Below, piece after piece: positions 36,796-45,907 of a DNA stretch of 64,000 nt. The notes under the pieces were generated by a model. That model searched no databases, had not been told where the DNA came from, and saw nothing but the letters and a program-made list of their open reading frames with translations. The position numbers and the translations under genes are program-made. The stretch covers positions 62,001 to 126,000 of the forward strand of contig CAMLJN010000007.1 in the NCBI GenBank assembly GCA_946480445.1, in the 5' to 3' direction. The number at the start of each line of letters is the position of its first letter. Position 1 is the first letter of the stretch. The stretch is from an uncultured Buttiauxella sp. Lineage in GTDB: Bacteria > Pseudomonadota > Gammaproteobacteria > Enterobacterales > Enterobacteriaceae.

Positions 36796-37145
36796 TATGC
36801 AATCCTTACAGGGTGTTTAAACTTGTGCGGCGTCCCGGAGGCGTCGGTGACGCGAATCCAGAGAAAAAGCCAGCCTGTTGGACCTTTTTCCGTGTCGACG
36901 GTGATGGTCTGCGCCCGTCCGTCATCCAGCAGCGGCTGAAGTGCCTGGCGGGAATATTGCCCCGCCAGCAGCTGAACGCGTGGGACGTCCTTCTCGCGCT
37001 TCAGCTCATGGAGCCGGGACCCTAAGAGAGGATCCGCCCAGTAGCTCCCGAGCGGGGTTTCAAGGCGCAGATAGACCGCGTTCTGTAGTGAGTAAACGCG
37101 GGTTTGTGTGTAATCGCCGGTAGCGGTAGAAATATTCTGGTCCAT
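36795..37145 (-). CDS. GP46 family baseplate protein
   Basis: A 116-residue protein of the Mu gp46 (GPW/gp25-like) type, a baseplate wedge component. LQNAVYLRLETPLGSYWADPLLGSRLHELKRE (partly quoted) is the core. ATG 37145 (MDQNIS) is preferred; ATG 37169 would add eight residues, but it begins only 5 nt after the proposed late-control dyad and has no ribosome binding site. Neither start has a strong site. Confidence 0.88.
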   Translation of the reverse strand: MDQNISTATGDYTQTRVYSLQNAVYLRLETPLGSYWADPLLGSRLHELKREKDVPRVQLLAGQYSRQALQPLLDDGRAQTITVDTEKGPTGWLFLWIRVTDASGTPHKFKHPVRIA

Positions 37146-37165
37146 GCTGCCAGTCTGGCAGCATG
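37145..37165. repeat. Palindrome at the gp46 start
   Basis: ATGCTGCCA and TGGCAGCAT flank a GTC centre. On the transcribed strand it covers the alternative starts of the gp46-like gene and could fold to modulate initiation. Confidence 0.5.
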
Positions 37166-37173
37166 GCATGGAG

Positions 37174-37197
37174 GGGAGCGGCTGAGGGGCTTCAGCG
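37174..37197 (-). promoter_or_regulatory. Candidate late-control dyad, copy upstream of gp46
   Basis: On the minus strand GCTGA-N6-TCAGC, embedded in a longer GC-rich sequence shared with copies at 49,243 and 57,056. It fills the gap between the gp45-like stop (37199) and the gp46-like start. This copy differs from the other two by one base in the spacer. No clear -10 follows. Confidence 0.5.
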
Positions 37198-37198
37198 A

Positions 37199-37861
37199 TT
37201 AGGCAATGGGAGCGCCGGTCGGGTTGCCGTCGTTGCCGTTCGGGTGTTCATGGCCAGTGAGTGAAACGGTCCCGGCTTTTACGTCGCCAGTTGTCTCATA
37301 ACTGCCATTGGTCTGGCGGAGTGTACCCTCAAACGTGGCCGTCGCGCCACCTTCACCGCCCTTGATGGCCATCCCGCCGTTCCCGCTGATTTTGCCGGTT
37401 GCGATGACCTGTTCGCTGGCGGTTAGCTGTGGGGTAGTAAAGCCGGCGCTTTCCTCCGCGTCGACTTCATAGGTTTTACATTTCACACGGTACACGTCGC
37501 AGGTCGTCTCGACAATCTTCCCGCGCTTCAGGACGACGCTGGTCCCTTCGTCGGTATACAGTGCCACCTCGCCAGGCTTCAGGGAGGTGAGACGATACGC
37601 GCCGTGCTCCGTGGCCACAATGACCGTGTGCGACGTCGTCCCGTTCAGAGGGATAGCAATCCCCATAGACCCGGCCAGCGGGTTGGACGTGAATCCGTAA
37701 TGCTGAAAATACTCCGCGCCGTCCAGCTTCTCCCCGGCCAGAGCGTTGAGCTGTAACATCTGGACCTTTGTCGTGCTGTCTGTCGAACCGGTGACGACAC
37801 GAAAAGCCTGGCGAATATTCTGGAGCGCCTGCTGAATACGCTGGTTTACTTTATTCCACAT
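37199..37861 (-). CDS. Phage baseplate assembly protein V / Mu gp45-like spike
   Basis: A 220-residue membrane-piercing spike protein of the Mu gp45 type. It begins MWNKVNQRIQQALQNIRQAF at ATG 37861 with GAGGA upstream; the upstream extension lies inside the previous gene. The N-terminal OB-fold is followed by a beta-helix-like C-terminus (KISGNGGMAIKGGEGGATATFEG) and ends HEHPNGNDGNPTGAPIA, a typical His-x-His metal-binding apex. Confidence 0.92.
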   Translation of the reverse strand: MWNKVNQRIQQALQNIRQAFRVVTGSTDSTTKVQMLQLNALAGEKLDGAEYFQHYGFTSNPLAGSMGIAIPLNGTTSHTVIVATEHGAYRLTSLKPGEVALYTDEGTSVVLKRGKIVETTCDVYRVKCKTYEVDAEESAGFTTPQLTASEQVIATGKISGNGGMAIKGGEGGATATFEGTLRQTNGSYETTGDVKAGTVSLTGHEHPNGNDGNPTGAPIA

Positions 37862-37871
37862 AATTAAGTCC

Positions 37872-39083
37872 TCAGACGTCCACCACGGCGACGTCGTTCT
37901 TGCCTTTCCTGCCACGGCGGTGGCGGCGTTTTTTCTCACGCGGGAACGCGTCGGGGATCCAGACGCCGTCCTCCTTAAAGCGGAGGCTTGTCGTCTTGCC
38001 GCTGCGGCCCCCGCTGAACTGGCGACCCATCAGAAAAAAAACGGCGTCCAGACCGTGGGGTTCGCTGACAATATGGACCCGCTGCCCGGGTTGCCAGAGA
38101 AGGCCTCCGGCGGTGCGGTGGCCTGCCACCTCCGCGCTGATATCCCAGCCGGACAGACGGGCATCGCTCATGGCTTTTTTAGCCCTGTAGTCGACCTGTT
38201 CTTTGTTGTTGGTGTCCCCGATGGTGATTATCTGGGGCCGGTAGTACGACACGGTCGGATCCGTGGCCACGGCCTTCATGGCATTTGACCCGGTCAGGCC
38301 ATCGCTGGTCCCCTCGTCGCTGCTGGCCATCAGTCTGACGCTTCCGTCATCGTTCCAGATATCCATCGGGAGCGGCGCTGTGCTGCTTTTGCTGTCGGCG
38401 TGGCGGGCGTGGCCCTGTGCCAGCGCGGTCAGCTCTGAAAAACAGCCGTTAATTGAGCGATTTTCTTCAAGCGTCAGGACGTTGTTCCCGGTCCCGTCAT
38501 TTTTCAGGACGAGGGTCGCCACCGGTTCGGTGGAGTAGTCCGGCCCGCCGACGACAAGCGTCCCGTCCGGCTCGAACCACGGCCAGAGACCGCGACCGGC
38601 GGCGGCCTTTTCCAGAGCATCCCATGCCCGGGTTCCCGGCTCGATGGTTACTTTGTCATTGCGTGGAGCGTTTTCGGCCTGTATACGGATATTTCGGATC
38701 CCCAGCGGTCTGACAATTTTTTCGATGACTTCGTCCAGAGTGAGCTGGTTCGCGCTGAATATCGGCGCGGAGCAATCGACCAGAATGGCGGCATCATCCC
38801 GCCCCGTCAGGGCCAGCGAATAGGTCTGGCGTGAGACAATACGGCGGACGGTGTCAATTCTGCCGCTGAGGACAGTCTCGCCGTCGACCTGTAATTTAAT
38901 CACCGCGCCCCGGACGACCTCCGCCGGAAAAACCTTATCGGGCAGTCCCAGCATCAGCTGCCAGCCGTCTGCGGGCTTCAGAAAATCGCTGTCGATGCGG
39001 TAGCTGGACCAGTCCGTGTGGGCTTTGCCGCCGATGACCAGGCTGATTTTGTCGTCGTCCGTCGCGTTATTTTGCGTAGGCAT
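37872..39083 (-). CDS. Baseplate hub protein, Mu gp44-like
   Basis: A 403-residue hub protein of the late-control D / gp44 class that forms the central ring between tail tube and spike. Typical parts are GKAHTDWSSYRIDSDFLKPADGWQL near residue 18, TVRRIVSRQTYSLALTGRDDAAILVDCSAP near 80-110 and KATIEPGTRAWDALEKAAAGRGLWPWFEPDG-like text near 145 (all quoted in part). It overlaps the DNA circularisation gene by 17 nt and ends 10 nt before the spike gene. Confidence 0.9.
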   Translation of the reverse strand: MPTQNNATDDDKISLVIGGKAHTDWSSYRIDSDFLKPADGWQLMLGLPDKVFPAEVVRGAVIKLQVDGETVLSGRIDTVRRIVSRQTYSLALTGRDDAAILVDCSAPIFSANQLTLDEVIEKIVRPLGIRNIRIQAENAPRNDKVTIEPGTRAWDALEKAAAGRGLWPWFEPDGTLVVGGPDYSTEPVATLVLKNDGTGNNVLTLEENRSINGCFSELTALAQGHARHADSKSSTAPLPMDIWNDDGSVRLMASSDEGTSDGLTGSNAMKAVATDPTVSYYRPQIITIGDTNNKEQVDYRAKKAMSDARLSGWDISAEVAGHRTAGGLLWQPGQRVHIVSEPHGLDAVFFLMGRQFSGGRSGKTTSLRFKEDGVWIPDAFPREKKRRHRRGRKGKNDVAVVDV

Positions 39084-40419
39084 TTAAGACCATCCCTGTG
39101 GTGATTTGATTCGGATCCCGAACCTGTGGGTTCAGGCGTTGCAGCTCGGTGGCGCGGCTGTGGTCGCCATACCATAAATGGGCCAGCAGGTGCAGGCAGC
39201 TGTCCACCCCAACGGTCTTACGCGTCAGAGGCGGACGGCGGGACAGGACAAGCAGCCCTAAGTCCTGAAGGGCCAGCGCGATGTTCTTCAGCCTTTCGAC
39301 AAGTTCGAGCCACTGGATCCCCACCGGGGAGGTCGTCTCGGTAATCAGCTCCCGGGCGGGTTCGTAACGGGTGCGGAGCTGGTCAATGGAGGACTGGATC
39401 CGCGTGCGGACGTCATCGACCAGTTTCTCGATATCGTCAGGCGTCAGTAGCTCGGACTGCGCGTCGTCGGACAATATCGCGGCGGCGGAGCTGGCCAGCT
39501 CGGTCACAGCGGCGACAGAATACGCCACCGTGACGTCCGCCACGTCTGAAACGACTGACCCGACAGGGAGCGCCACTGTCGGCGTGGTATCTCCATTGAC
39601 GAACGAGACCGGCAGCGCGACCAGTTCGTCCATGTCATCCGTGATTTCGTTCCAGCTGGTGATAACGGTCGATGACGTGGCCACGTCCGGGGTCGGGCTG
39701 GACAGTCCGATAGTCGTCACCGGCGCGGAGGATGCCAGCGCAGGGACGGAGCTGGCCACGTTTGAGGTGTGAACCTCCAGAACACCGCTCAGTGCGGCGA
39801 TAAATTGCGCCGGACTCTCCGCCAGCGCCACGACCTGTTCGGTCGTAAATTTCACGTCACTCTCAAACGTTAACAGGGTATTAATCAGCGTTGATTCCAC
39901 CGTTTTGGCGCGTTTAACCAGGCTGTTAACAGTCTTTAAAGATGCGGTGACAGCGTCGAAAAACGCCCCCAGCTCAGCGGTCAGACTGTCCAGTTCGTCA
40001 AACAGCGACGCGCCGAACATTTCAGGGAGCGGACTGGCGAACAGCGTCGTGCCGGTGCGGTTCTCCAGAAAATTCAGCTCGACCGTGCAGCTGTCGACGT
40101 TCTCAGCCTCATGGCGGACGCTGTACCCGGTAACGATGACCGACGGGACAGAACCGTAGACCGGGTGAATCAGCTCGCCGTCGCCCGGGGTGTCCAGCGC
40201 GGCTATCAGGGACTGGAGCCTGTATTCGTAAGTGTCCCCCCAGATAAAAGCGGTCAGGCGAAAAGGCCGCGCCTTGCGCCCGAGGTCTTTCAGGTCTGCG
40301 CCATCGACGTTCGGGTACTCATACGCCGCGTGGTCGCGGCTGATTTGTTCATCGGTTGCAAGCACATCAAACGGGATGCCCCTGAATGATGCCTGCTGTA
40401 AGTTATCAGCCCATCCCAT
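39067..40419 (-). CDS. DNA circularisation N-terminal domain protein, Mu gp43-like
   Basis: A 450-residue tail protein. The first 130 residues (LQQASFRGIPFDVLATDEQI...FRLTAFIWGDTYEYRLQSLI) are the 'DNA circularisation' domain found in Mu gp43; the name is historical and the protein is thought to be part of the baseplate. The middle is long, Ser/Thr/Val-rich and low in complexity; the last 40 residues (LHLLAHLWYGDHSRATELQRLNPQVRDPNQI, partly quoted) look LysM-like. Confidence 0.9.
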   Translation of the reverse strand: MGWADNLQQASFRGIPFDVLATDEQISRDHAAYEYPNVDGADLKDLGRKARPFRLTAFIWGDTYEYRLQSLIAALDTPGDGELIHPVYGSVPSVIVTGYSVRHEAENVDSCTVELNFLENRTGTTLFASPLPEMFGASLFDELDSLTAELGAFFDAVTASLKTVNSLVKRAKTVESTLINTLLTFESDVKFTTEQVVALAESPAQFIAALSGVLEVHTSNVASSVPALASSAPVTTIGLSSPTPDVATSSTVITSWNEITDDMDELVALPVSFVNGDTTPTVALPVGSVVSDVADVTVAYSVAAVTELASSAAAILSDDAQSELLTPDDIEKLVDDVRTRIQSSIDQLRTRYEPARELITETTSPVGIQWLELVERLKNIALALQDLGLLVLSRRPPLTRKTVGVDSCLHLLAHLWYGDHSRATELQRLNPQVRDPNQITTGMVLNAYAK

Positions 40420-42647
40420 TAATGGGGTCCTCCTGTTCCACGGTTGCCGTCCTGGACGTTGTAGCTGTTGACTATTTCAGCCAGCACATGGCCATCCACG
40501 ACCAGTTGATTGGTCACGTTGAGCGGTGTCGAAGGTTGTGTTGTCGCCGGTGTCTGCGGTGTGGTTGCGCCGTTCTGACCCGCTGGCGTTGTTGCTCCAC
40601 CTGCAGGCGGTACTGCGGAGGGGAGAACCTGTCCCGGGGATACGGTGGCATTGCTGGCGCTGTTCTGTTGGTCGGCCAGATACTGCTGGATCCATTGTTC
40701 GTTTTCGGTGGAATAACCCTCGCCGAACTGATACCACGGCTGATATTTTTTACGCGCGGCATCGATAACGCTCTGCGGGTATTTCGCACGGATCGCTTTC
40801 CAGCGTTCCTCGCTGCCGTTACTGGCGGCGTCTTCCTCCGGGGTGGTCATGGTGGCCAGCGCGGTGGCCGTGCCGCCAATGCCTGCCAGCTTTCCTAGTG
40901 TTCCCAGCAGTGAGCCGCCTTTTGCGGCGGCGCTCGCAGCGGCGGTAGCCGCGCCACCGGCACCCGTTGCTCCGGCAGCGCCAGCTGCGCCCCCGGTGAG
41001 GAACTTCAGACCCGAAAAGGCGACGGCGGCGGCTGTCATTGACATTATGGCCGTCGTTGCTCCAGCCACGGCAGTAGTGAGGCCGGGGAACTCCTGCCCC
41101 AGCTTGCTGACTTCCTCAGCTGCCGATCCCGCCATATCGGCCAGCTTTTTGACACTGTCCATCTGGGCGAAGTCTGCCGTGTTCTTTGCCTGTTCAATCT
41201 TGAAATCGTTAGTCCCGGCAATAAAGGCAAAGTCTTCATCTCCGGCGCGTTTACCTTCCGGGAGGGTTCGCTGCTCATGAATATCTGCCTCCACTTCCTT
41301 CCTGTATGCCGGGTTATTACGGTAGGCCAGCAGCCCCATCAGTGCCTGTCGGTCGGCCATGATTTTACCTACACCGCTTCCTTCCAGAATGGTGGCCATC
41401 GACTCCATGATCGCACTACGCTCGCTATTGTCCTTTGTCGCGGCCATCTTCGTCTGTAGTTGTTGGTAGCGCTTATCACTGCTGACGATTTTATCCACGA
41501 CACGGGAAAACGCCTCGATAGGGTCTATCCCTTTCTCCCGGGCGTTGGCCAGCGTTCCGGGAAGGTCTATCCCGTGACCGTTTATTTTGATACGGGCGGC
41601 AGAATCAGCGGCTTCACGGCTGGTGAGTTTTGCCAGAAGGTTCACGACGTTGTTCCCGGCTTCGTCGCTGCTACCTGCGGTGATGCCTGCGGCCTCATTC
41701 AGCGTGAGAAGTTTGGAAAAGTCATCCATCCCTTTCATCCCGGCAGAACCGGCGGCAGCCATTTGCGGGGCCAGCCATTTGGCCATATCTTTTAGTTCGA
41801 AATTACCGGCCTTACCTGCCGCAATCGCCATATTTAGCGCGACGGGAATATCTTCGTCTTTAAGACCAAAAGACTGTTTCCCTTTAATCGCAAGCGTAGC
41901 CAGATCAACCGATGATGCTCCTGAAGCAGTAGAGAATTTCATCAGCTGCGGGAGCCATTTGTTGGCGGTCTCATATGATACGACGCCACTTGCCAGCATC
42001 TGGTTCATCGCTTCAGAAGCGTCTTCTTTTGTTCCTCCGCCATAAGCGACTGCTTCGCGTATACTTCCCGCGAGTTTCGCCCGGCCAGCGAGTCGGCCCG
42101 CCTGACCGCCATCCCCGAAGGCAGTATTGGCCATCATGCTGAGGTTGCGCTCATAGGCCATCTGACGGGCTACCGGTTGCGCCAGTACCGCGCCACCGGC
42201 GGCAATCCCCCCAGTAATAGCGAGCGCATTTCCGCCGATTCGTCTGGCCTCATTCATACGACTGTAACCGCGCATTTCGGTTTTCAGCTCCTTGACGCGG
42301 TCTTTCATCGCCCTGAAGGCGCGATCCTGTTCCCGGGCTGAAGCGACGCCCGCCCGGGTGAGTCGGTTATAGCTGGCGATGGTCTGGGCGATTTCCCGCT
42401 GGATGGCCTGTTCTGAACGAACGCCGAGAGTTTCCCGGGCGGCAGCTGCACGGCGGGATTCTTCCGCCGCCGTTCTGGCGCTTCTCGCGTTCTTTTCGTT
42501 GTTTTTTTGCTGTTCGTTGCCCGCGCGTTCGACGGCCTTTTCTGCGTCAGTGGCGGCTTTAGTGGTGAGCTTAAGCCCCTTAACAAGTACCGCCGAGGCG
42601 TCATCCTTCGCGGTCAGGGTCATGCCAACTTTGAAATTACCGGCCAT
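40419..42647 (-). CDS. Tail tape measure protein
   Basis: A 742-residue tape measure that sets tail length and is ejected with the DNA. The N-terminus has long coiled coils (KAATDAEKAVERAGNEQQKNNEKNARS, partly quoted), followed by a hydrophobic alpha-helical middle (GGIAAGGAVLAQPVA; ATAAASAAAKGGSLLGTLG) and a Pro/Thr/Gln-rich tail. At about 150 Angstrom per 100 residues of helix its length suggests a tail of roughly Mu size. It overlaps the small tail-chaperone frame upstream by 11 nt. Confidence 0.93.
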   Translation of the reverse strand: MAGNFKVGMTLTAKDDASAVLVKGLKLTTKAATDAEKAVERAGNEQQKNNEKNARSARTAAEESRRAAAARETLGVRSEQAIQREIAQTIASYNRLTRAGVASAREQDRAFRAMKDRVKELKTEMRGYSRMNEARRIGGNALAITGGIAAGGAVLAQPVARQMAYERNLSMMANTAFGDGGQAGRLAGRAKLAGSIREAVAYGGGTKEDASEAMNQMLASGVVSYETANKWLPQLMKFSTASGASSVDLATLAIKGKQSFGLKDEDIPVALNMAIAAGKAGNFELKDMAKWLAPQMAAAGSAGMKGMDDFSKLLTLNEAAGITAGSSDEAGNNVVNLLAKLTSREAADSAARIKINGHGIDLPGTLANAREKGIDPIEAFSRVVDKIVSSDKRYQQLQTKMAATKDNSERSAIMESMATILEGSGVGKIMADRQALMGLLAYRNNPAYRKEVEADIHEQRTLPEGKRAGDEDFAFIAGTNDFKIEQAKNTADFAQMDSVKKLADMAGSAAEEVSKLGQEFPGLTTAVAGATTAIMSMTAAAVAFSGLKFLTGGAAGAAGATGAGGAATAAASAAAKGGSLLGTLGKLAGIGGTATALATMTTPEEDAASNGSEERWKAIRAKYPQSVIDAARKKYQPWYQFGEGYSTENEQWIQQYLADQQNSASNATVSPGQVLPSAVPPAGGATTPAGQNGATTPQTPATTQPSTPLNVTNQLVVDGHVLAEIVNSYNVQDGNRGTGGPH

Positions 42648-42795
42648 GTTTTTGCTTCCCTTTTTTGCGTTTGTTACGGCGGGATTTGAACGACTGGTGG
42701 GTAGGTGCTGCGGGGTCCTTTTTACCTGGCTTGTTGCCGTTCAGCTTACTGAGGGCGGCAAGATAGCCGTCCAGTACAGGACGGCTCATAGCCAT
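42637..42795 (-). CDS. Second tail assembly chaperone frame (gp41'-like)
   Basis: A 52-residue frame from ATG 42795 to TAA 42637: MAMSRPVLDGYLAALSKLNG, then a very basic end (KSRRNKRKKGKQKHGR). It lies in the -1 frame relative to the first chaperone gene, whose stop it overlaps as TAATG, and it runs into the tape measure gene. This is the place where many tailed phages make a frameshifted gpG-T-type product; the C-terminal basic tail is expected for binding the tape measure. Whether it is made by frameshift or by re-initiation is unclear. Confidence 0.65.
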   Translation of the reverse strand: MAMSRPVLDGYLAALSKLNGNKPGKKDPAAPTHQSFKSRRNKRKKGKQKHGR

Positions 42796-43193
42796 TATTC
42801 GGTCTTCGGTGATACCACATCGCCCGAGGGCGAGGATGGCAAGGCGGAGTCCGGCGAGCCGGGATTCCCGCCGTTCCGCTTTGCCTTCAGCTTAGTCCGT
42901 GCAGCTACCAGTTCGTCGTAATCATCGCTGGTCAGGTTTTCGTGCAGCAGCTCCGCCGTCAGTTCCTCGTTCGGGATATCCCCCAGACGGATCAACGTGC
43001 TGGCCATGACTGCGGCCCGGTAAAAGGAATCAGCCATGAAGCCCGTCACCTCACCATAGCGTTCCTCGGCATCTTCCAGCGCCTGACCGGTGTCGCGCAT
43101 AACGGGCAAACGGATCTCAAAGTCCTTATGAAGGGTCCCCCCGAAGGGGATCCCGTCCAGTAATTTTCCGGTTTCAGTCTTAACCTGTGTCAT
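42795..43193 (-). CDS. Tail assembly chaperone, Mu gp41-like
   Basis: A 132-residue tail assembly protein: TGKLLDGIPFGGTLHKDFEIRLPVMRD at the N-terminus (partly quoted), then DAEERYGEVTGFMADSFYRAA and an acidic middle (LGDIPNEELTAELLHENLTSDDYDELV). It coats the tape measure protein during tail building. The last 30 residues are Ser/Pro-rich and could be a spacer for a frameshift into the next frame. Confidence 0.88.
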   Translation of the reverse strand: MTQVKTETGKLLDGIPFGGTLHKDFEIRLPVMRDTGQALEDAEERYGEVTGFMADSFYRAAVMASTLIRLGDIPNEELTAELLHENLTSDDYDELVAARTKLKAKRNGGNPGSPDSALPSSPSGDVVSPKTE

Positions 43194-43564
43194 GCGTTAA
43201 CCTTGCTGAGTGCGTTCATTTTGATATCAATCTTGGCCTCGTTATCGACCGTGTACTTCTCGCCGACTTCGGTCGTGAAACAGTCCAGATACGAGGTCCG
43301 CTGGCCGCTATTGTTGAGCGGATAAATGGAGACCTTTACACCTTCCAGATTCGCCCAGTCGGGGATGTCGGTATCCGGGATAACCGCTGAGACGGACAGC
43401 TCATAGGTGGCGATGCCTCGGGAAAAGCCTTTCGCCTTACCGGTTTTGTTCATCGTCTTAACGAGCTTTCTGCCTGTCACTTCCTGAATATCCAGGTCGG
43501 TGATCTCAATTTCCTGACTGTCGATCTCCAGGACAATAGAGCCGACGTATTCTTCTAAAACCAT
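43190..43564 (-). CDS. Tail tube protein
   Basis: A 124-residue major tail tube protein of the Mu gpM type. The sequence is beta-rich (YVGSIVLEIDSQEIEITDLDIQEVTGRKLVK) with VSIYPLNNSGQRTSYLDCFTTEVGEKYTVDNEA near the end (quoted in part). It follows the sheath gene by 13 nt and overlaps the chaperone gene by 4 nt, the fixed order sheath-tube-chaperone-tape measure. Confidence 0.9.
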   Translation of the reverse strand: MVLEEYVGSIVLEIDSQEIEITDLDIQEVTGRKLVKTMNKTGKAKGFSRGIATYELSVSAVIPDTDIPDWANLEGVKVSIYPLNNSGQRTSYLDCFTTEVGEKYTVDNEAKIDIKMNALSKVNA

Positions 43565-43577
43565 GCTGTAGCCCTCC

Positions 43578-44999
43578 TTACAGAATCATATCGATGCGGC
43601 CAGCGAAGACGTGCAGACCGTTGACCACGTCGGCAGGTATTACAGCGTCGCAGCGGTTAGGGTCTGTGCCACTTTTCTGGACCTTCAGCTTGTCCTTGTT
43701 GGCGGCCACGTTCTCCAGAATCTCCGCGTCTTCCAGCTTCGTCAGTACGTCGTAAAGCTCGCTTTGCACCTTCGGCGGGGTACGAGTGCTGAGCTTCTCT
43801 CGCGGGAAACGCTGGCTGATACGGTCGCGACAGGCTTTGCGTGTGTAGTCCAGTGTGCGGATAGACGTAATATCCAGCAGCGCCGGGTCTTCCACGGCCT
43901 GAGCATTAACCGTGTACGTGCTAACCGCGCGGACGATCTGGACCGTATTTCCCGGGCCGACTTCAATCGGCGTGAGGCCGTTGTGAAGCGCGTTCTCCTG
44001 TTCCTTCCGACCCTCGCGCTGGGTCATGCCGACGACGTCCATCCCGTTCAACGGTAGCGTGTTCAGCGGGCGGGCCGGGTCTTCCTCGCTGGCCATCACT
44101 GCGCCATAAGTCGCGGCCAGAATCGCGGGTAGCATGACCGAACCGCGATACCACGGGATCGAGATTCGTCCGTCGTTCACGTTACTGGCCAGTGTCGTCC
44201 CGGTTCCGAGGCTACCGGTCCAGCCAGCGCAACCGACCGCGCCGCGCTGTTCCATCGCGCTGCCGGTGCTGGTCAGGTGTTCACTGAGTGCCGCCAGCGC
44301 GTTGTCGGTGCTGAACGGGCAAATCAGGATGTTGTGGCCCGCAGCAAAAACGGCATCCAGCGCGGGCTGAATATCAGGATCCATTTCACCGCCCGCCATC
44401 GGTGTGACGGTCAGCGTCAGCCCGGTGGATGTGGTGCTGGCCTTCAGCGTTATACCGTTCCCCCATTCGCCATTGGAGCGACAGGCAACGGTTAACTGGC
44501 TGTTTTCAGTGTCATACGCCCCAGTAACCAGTAACTCCGGGACCTTTTGCATCGCCGCCACCAGTGCCGGGATAATGGTTTCAGGCTTGTCGCCGCTTTC
44601 TACATTGATCGCAACCTGCGTCCCTGCAATCCAGACGGACAGGGTCCCGGTCCTGGTAGCTGTTCCCTGAATGGCAATTGCGCCGCCAGCTTTCACGCCC
44701 GCGTCGCCGTCTTCAATGCCGATAACATCCAGCTGTAGATAGCTGTTCGCCTTAATGGCAGCGGCGGCCATGCTGGCAGCCAGTGAACCGGCCCCAAAAC
44801 AGGTGGCTGCTTCATCATCAGAGAAAACAGAAACAGCGGTGAGCGGGTCCGCCGTGCCGGTGCTTAACATCGGCCCGATGACCAGAACGCGCTGAGGGTT
44901 TCCCGGCAACGTGTTGACCGCAAGACGGGTGTTAAACTCAATATAAACGCCCGGTTTTCGGATACTGTTCGGGATGGTGTCGAACTGGATTTCACTCAT
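43578..44999 (-). CDS. Tail sheath protein, Mu gpL-like
   Basis: A 473-residue contractile sheath subunit. PNSIRKPGVYIEFNTRLAVN at the N-terminus (arm that links subunits), IPWYRGSVMLPAILAATYGA in the middle and VRAVSTYTVNAQAVEDPALLDITSIRTLDYTRKACRDRI near the C-terminus (partly quoted) are the standard family features. It shows that the particle has a contractile, myovirus-type tail. Confidence 0.95.
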   Translation of the reverse strand: MSEIQFDTIPNSIRKPGVYIEFNTRLAVNTLPGNPQRVLVIGPMLSTGTADPLTAVSVFSDDEAATCFGAGSLAASMAAAAIKANSYLQLDVIGIEDGDAGVKAGGAIAIQGTATRTGTLSVWIAGTQVAINVESGDKPETIIPALVAAMQKVPELLVTGAYDTENSQLTVACRSNGEWGNGITLKASTTSTGLTLTVTPMAGGEMDPDIQPALDAVFAAGHNILICPFSTDNALAALSEHLTSTGSAMEQRGAVGCAGWTGSLGTGTTLASNVNDGRISIPWYRGSVMLPAILAATYGAVMASEEDPARPLNTLPLNGMDVVGMTQREGRKEQENALHNGLTPIEVGPGNTVQIVRAVSTYTVNAQAVEDPALLDITSIRTLDYTRKACRDRISQRFPREKLSTRTPPKVQSELYDVLTKLEDAEILENVAANKDKLKVQKSGTDPNRCDAVIPADVVNGLHVFAGRIDMIL

Positions 45000-45258
45000 T
45001 CGAAGCCGCCTTTTTTTGCTGTTTAGTCTGGACCGGCGCGGTGTCTTTGCTATCCGCCGCTGCCGGTGCTTCGCCCGTGTCCTTGCTGACGACTTCGCCT
45101 TTGTCCTCAGTCACAAGAACCAGATCGCCGTCTGCAATGGCGCGGCGGTAGTAGGCCGAACTCTCGACCGTTACCGGCTCGCCGGTGATATGTTTTTTCG
45201 CGTTTCGCTCCATCGGGAACTTCAGCCCGGGAGCGGCCTTAACCTTGATTTGTGCCAT
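44992..45258 (-). CDS. DUF2635 protein, Mu gp38-like
   Basis: An 88-residue protein of the DUF2635 family: IKVKAAPGLKFPMERNAKKHITGEPV at the N-terminus (partly quoted) and a low-complexity acidic/Ala tail. Mu gp38 is encoded at the same place, just before the sheath, and its role in tail or neck completion is not known. It overlaps the sheath start by 8 nt. Confidence 0.88.
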   Translation of the reverse strand: MAQIKVKAAPGLKFPMERNAKKHITGEPVTVESSAYYRRAIADGDLVLVTEDKGEVVSKDTGEAPAAADSKDTAPVQTKQQKKAASNE

Positions 45259-45907
45259 CTTCTTTTTTCCTCACTTCCACCAGGTCTGTCGGGTCGTCTG
45301 CCGGAGGGGTTCCCGGCTGGTGATATCGCATCCCCACGCGCAGGAGGTCCGGGTACGGGTCGGACAGTTCTCCCCGGTACACGTTAAACGCCACGTCTGG
45401 AGAGTCCGGGCTGTTCGAGCGTTCAGGCCATCGGCCATTCTCCAGCGCGTTTTCCATCCAGACCGTGTCGAACTCACAGGCAAAAACTGATACCGCTTTT
45501 TCTTCCACGCTGGTGTTAAACAACGTTCGTACTCGGCCCGGGGCGAACTCCTTAATTTTCAGCCCTAAATCCTGACCCGTAATCAGGCGGCGGACCGACT
45601 CGACCAGCAGGTTGGTCCCGACTTCGTTCAGGTTTACGCCGCCGTGTCGGGTGCTTTCCTCGTTGCGAGTGTTGTAGTCGCCGACCACAACCACGAACCG
45701 CCCGGTGGTTTTCCACTTCTGCCGGGAAAGGCTGTAGGGTTCGGTTTTCACGATGCCGCCGAAAGTTACCCACGCCCCGGGCAGCCGGTGGATAATTTTC
45801 CCTATATCCTCGTCCAGCTCACCGGCGTAGCTGGTGACGTCCCAGACCATTTCGCCCAGTCCACGACGTAGCCGGTCGGTCAGCGCATTTTCGATATCGG
45901 TTATCAA
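45239..45907 (-). CDS. DUF1834 protein, Mu gp37-like
   Basis: A 222-residue protein of the DUF1834 (Mu gp37) family, probably a tail-completion or neck protein. Typical are MITDIENALTDRLRRGLGEM at the start, RLPGAWVTFGGIVKTEPY, and VVGDYNTRNEESTRHGGVNL in the middle. Start overlaps the gp36-like stop by 4 nt and its end overlaps gp38 by 20 nt, showing dense packing. Confidence 0.9.
   Translation of the reverse strand: MITDIENALTDRLRRGLGEMVWDVTSYAGELDEDIGKIIHRLPGAWVTFGGIVKTEPYSLSRQKWKTTGRFVVVVGDYNTRNEESTRHGGVNLNEVGTNLLVESVRRLITGQDLGLKIKEFAPGRVRTLFNTSVEEKAVSVFACEFDTVWMENALENGRWPERSNSPDSPDVAFNVYRGELSDPYPDLLRVGMRYHQPGTPPADDPTDLVEVRKKEDGTNQG

Noticed and set aside
39126-40389. Several long plus-strand open frames opposite the tail genes
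   Set aside because: They are antisense shadows of GC-rich late genes; none has a ribosome binding site or recognisable domain, and the minus-strand genes are strongly conserved families.
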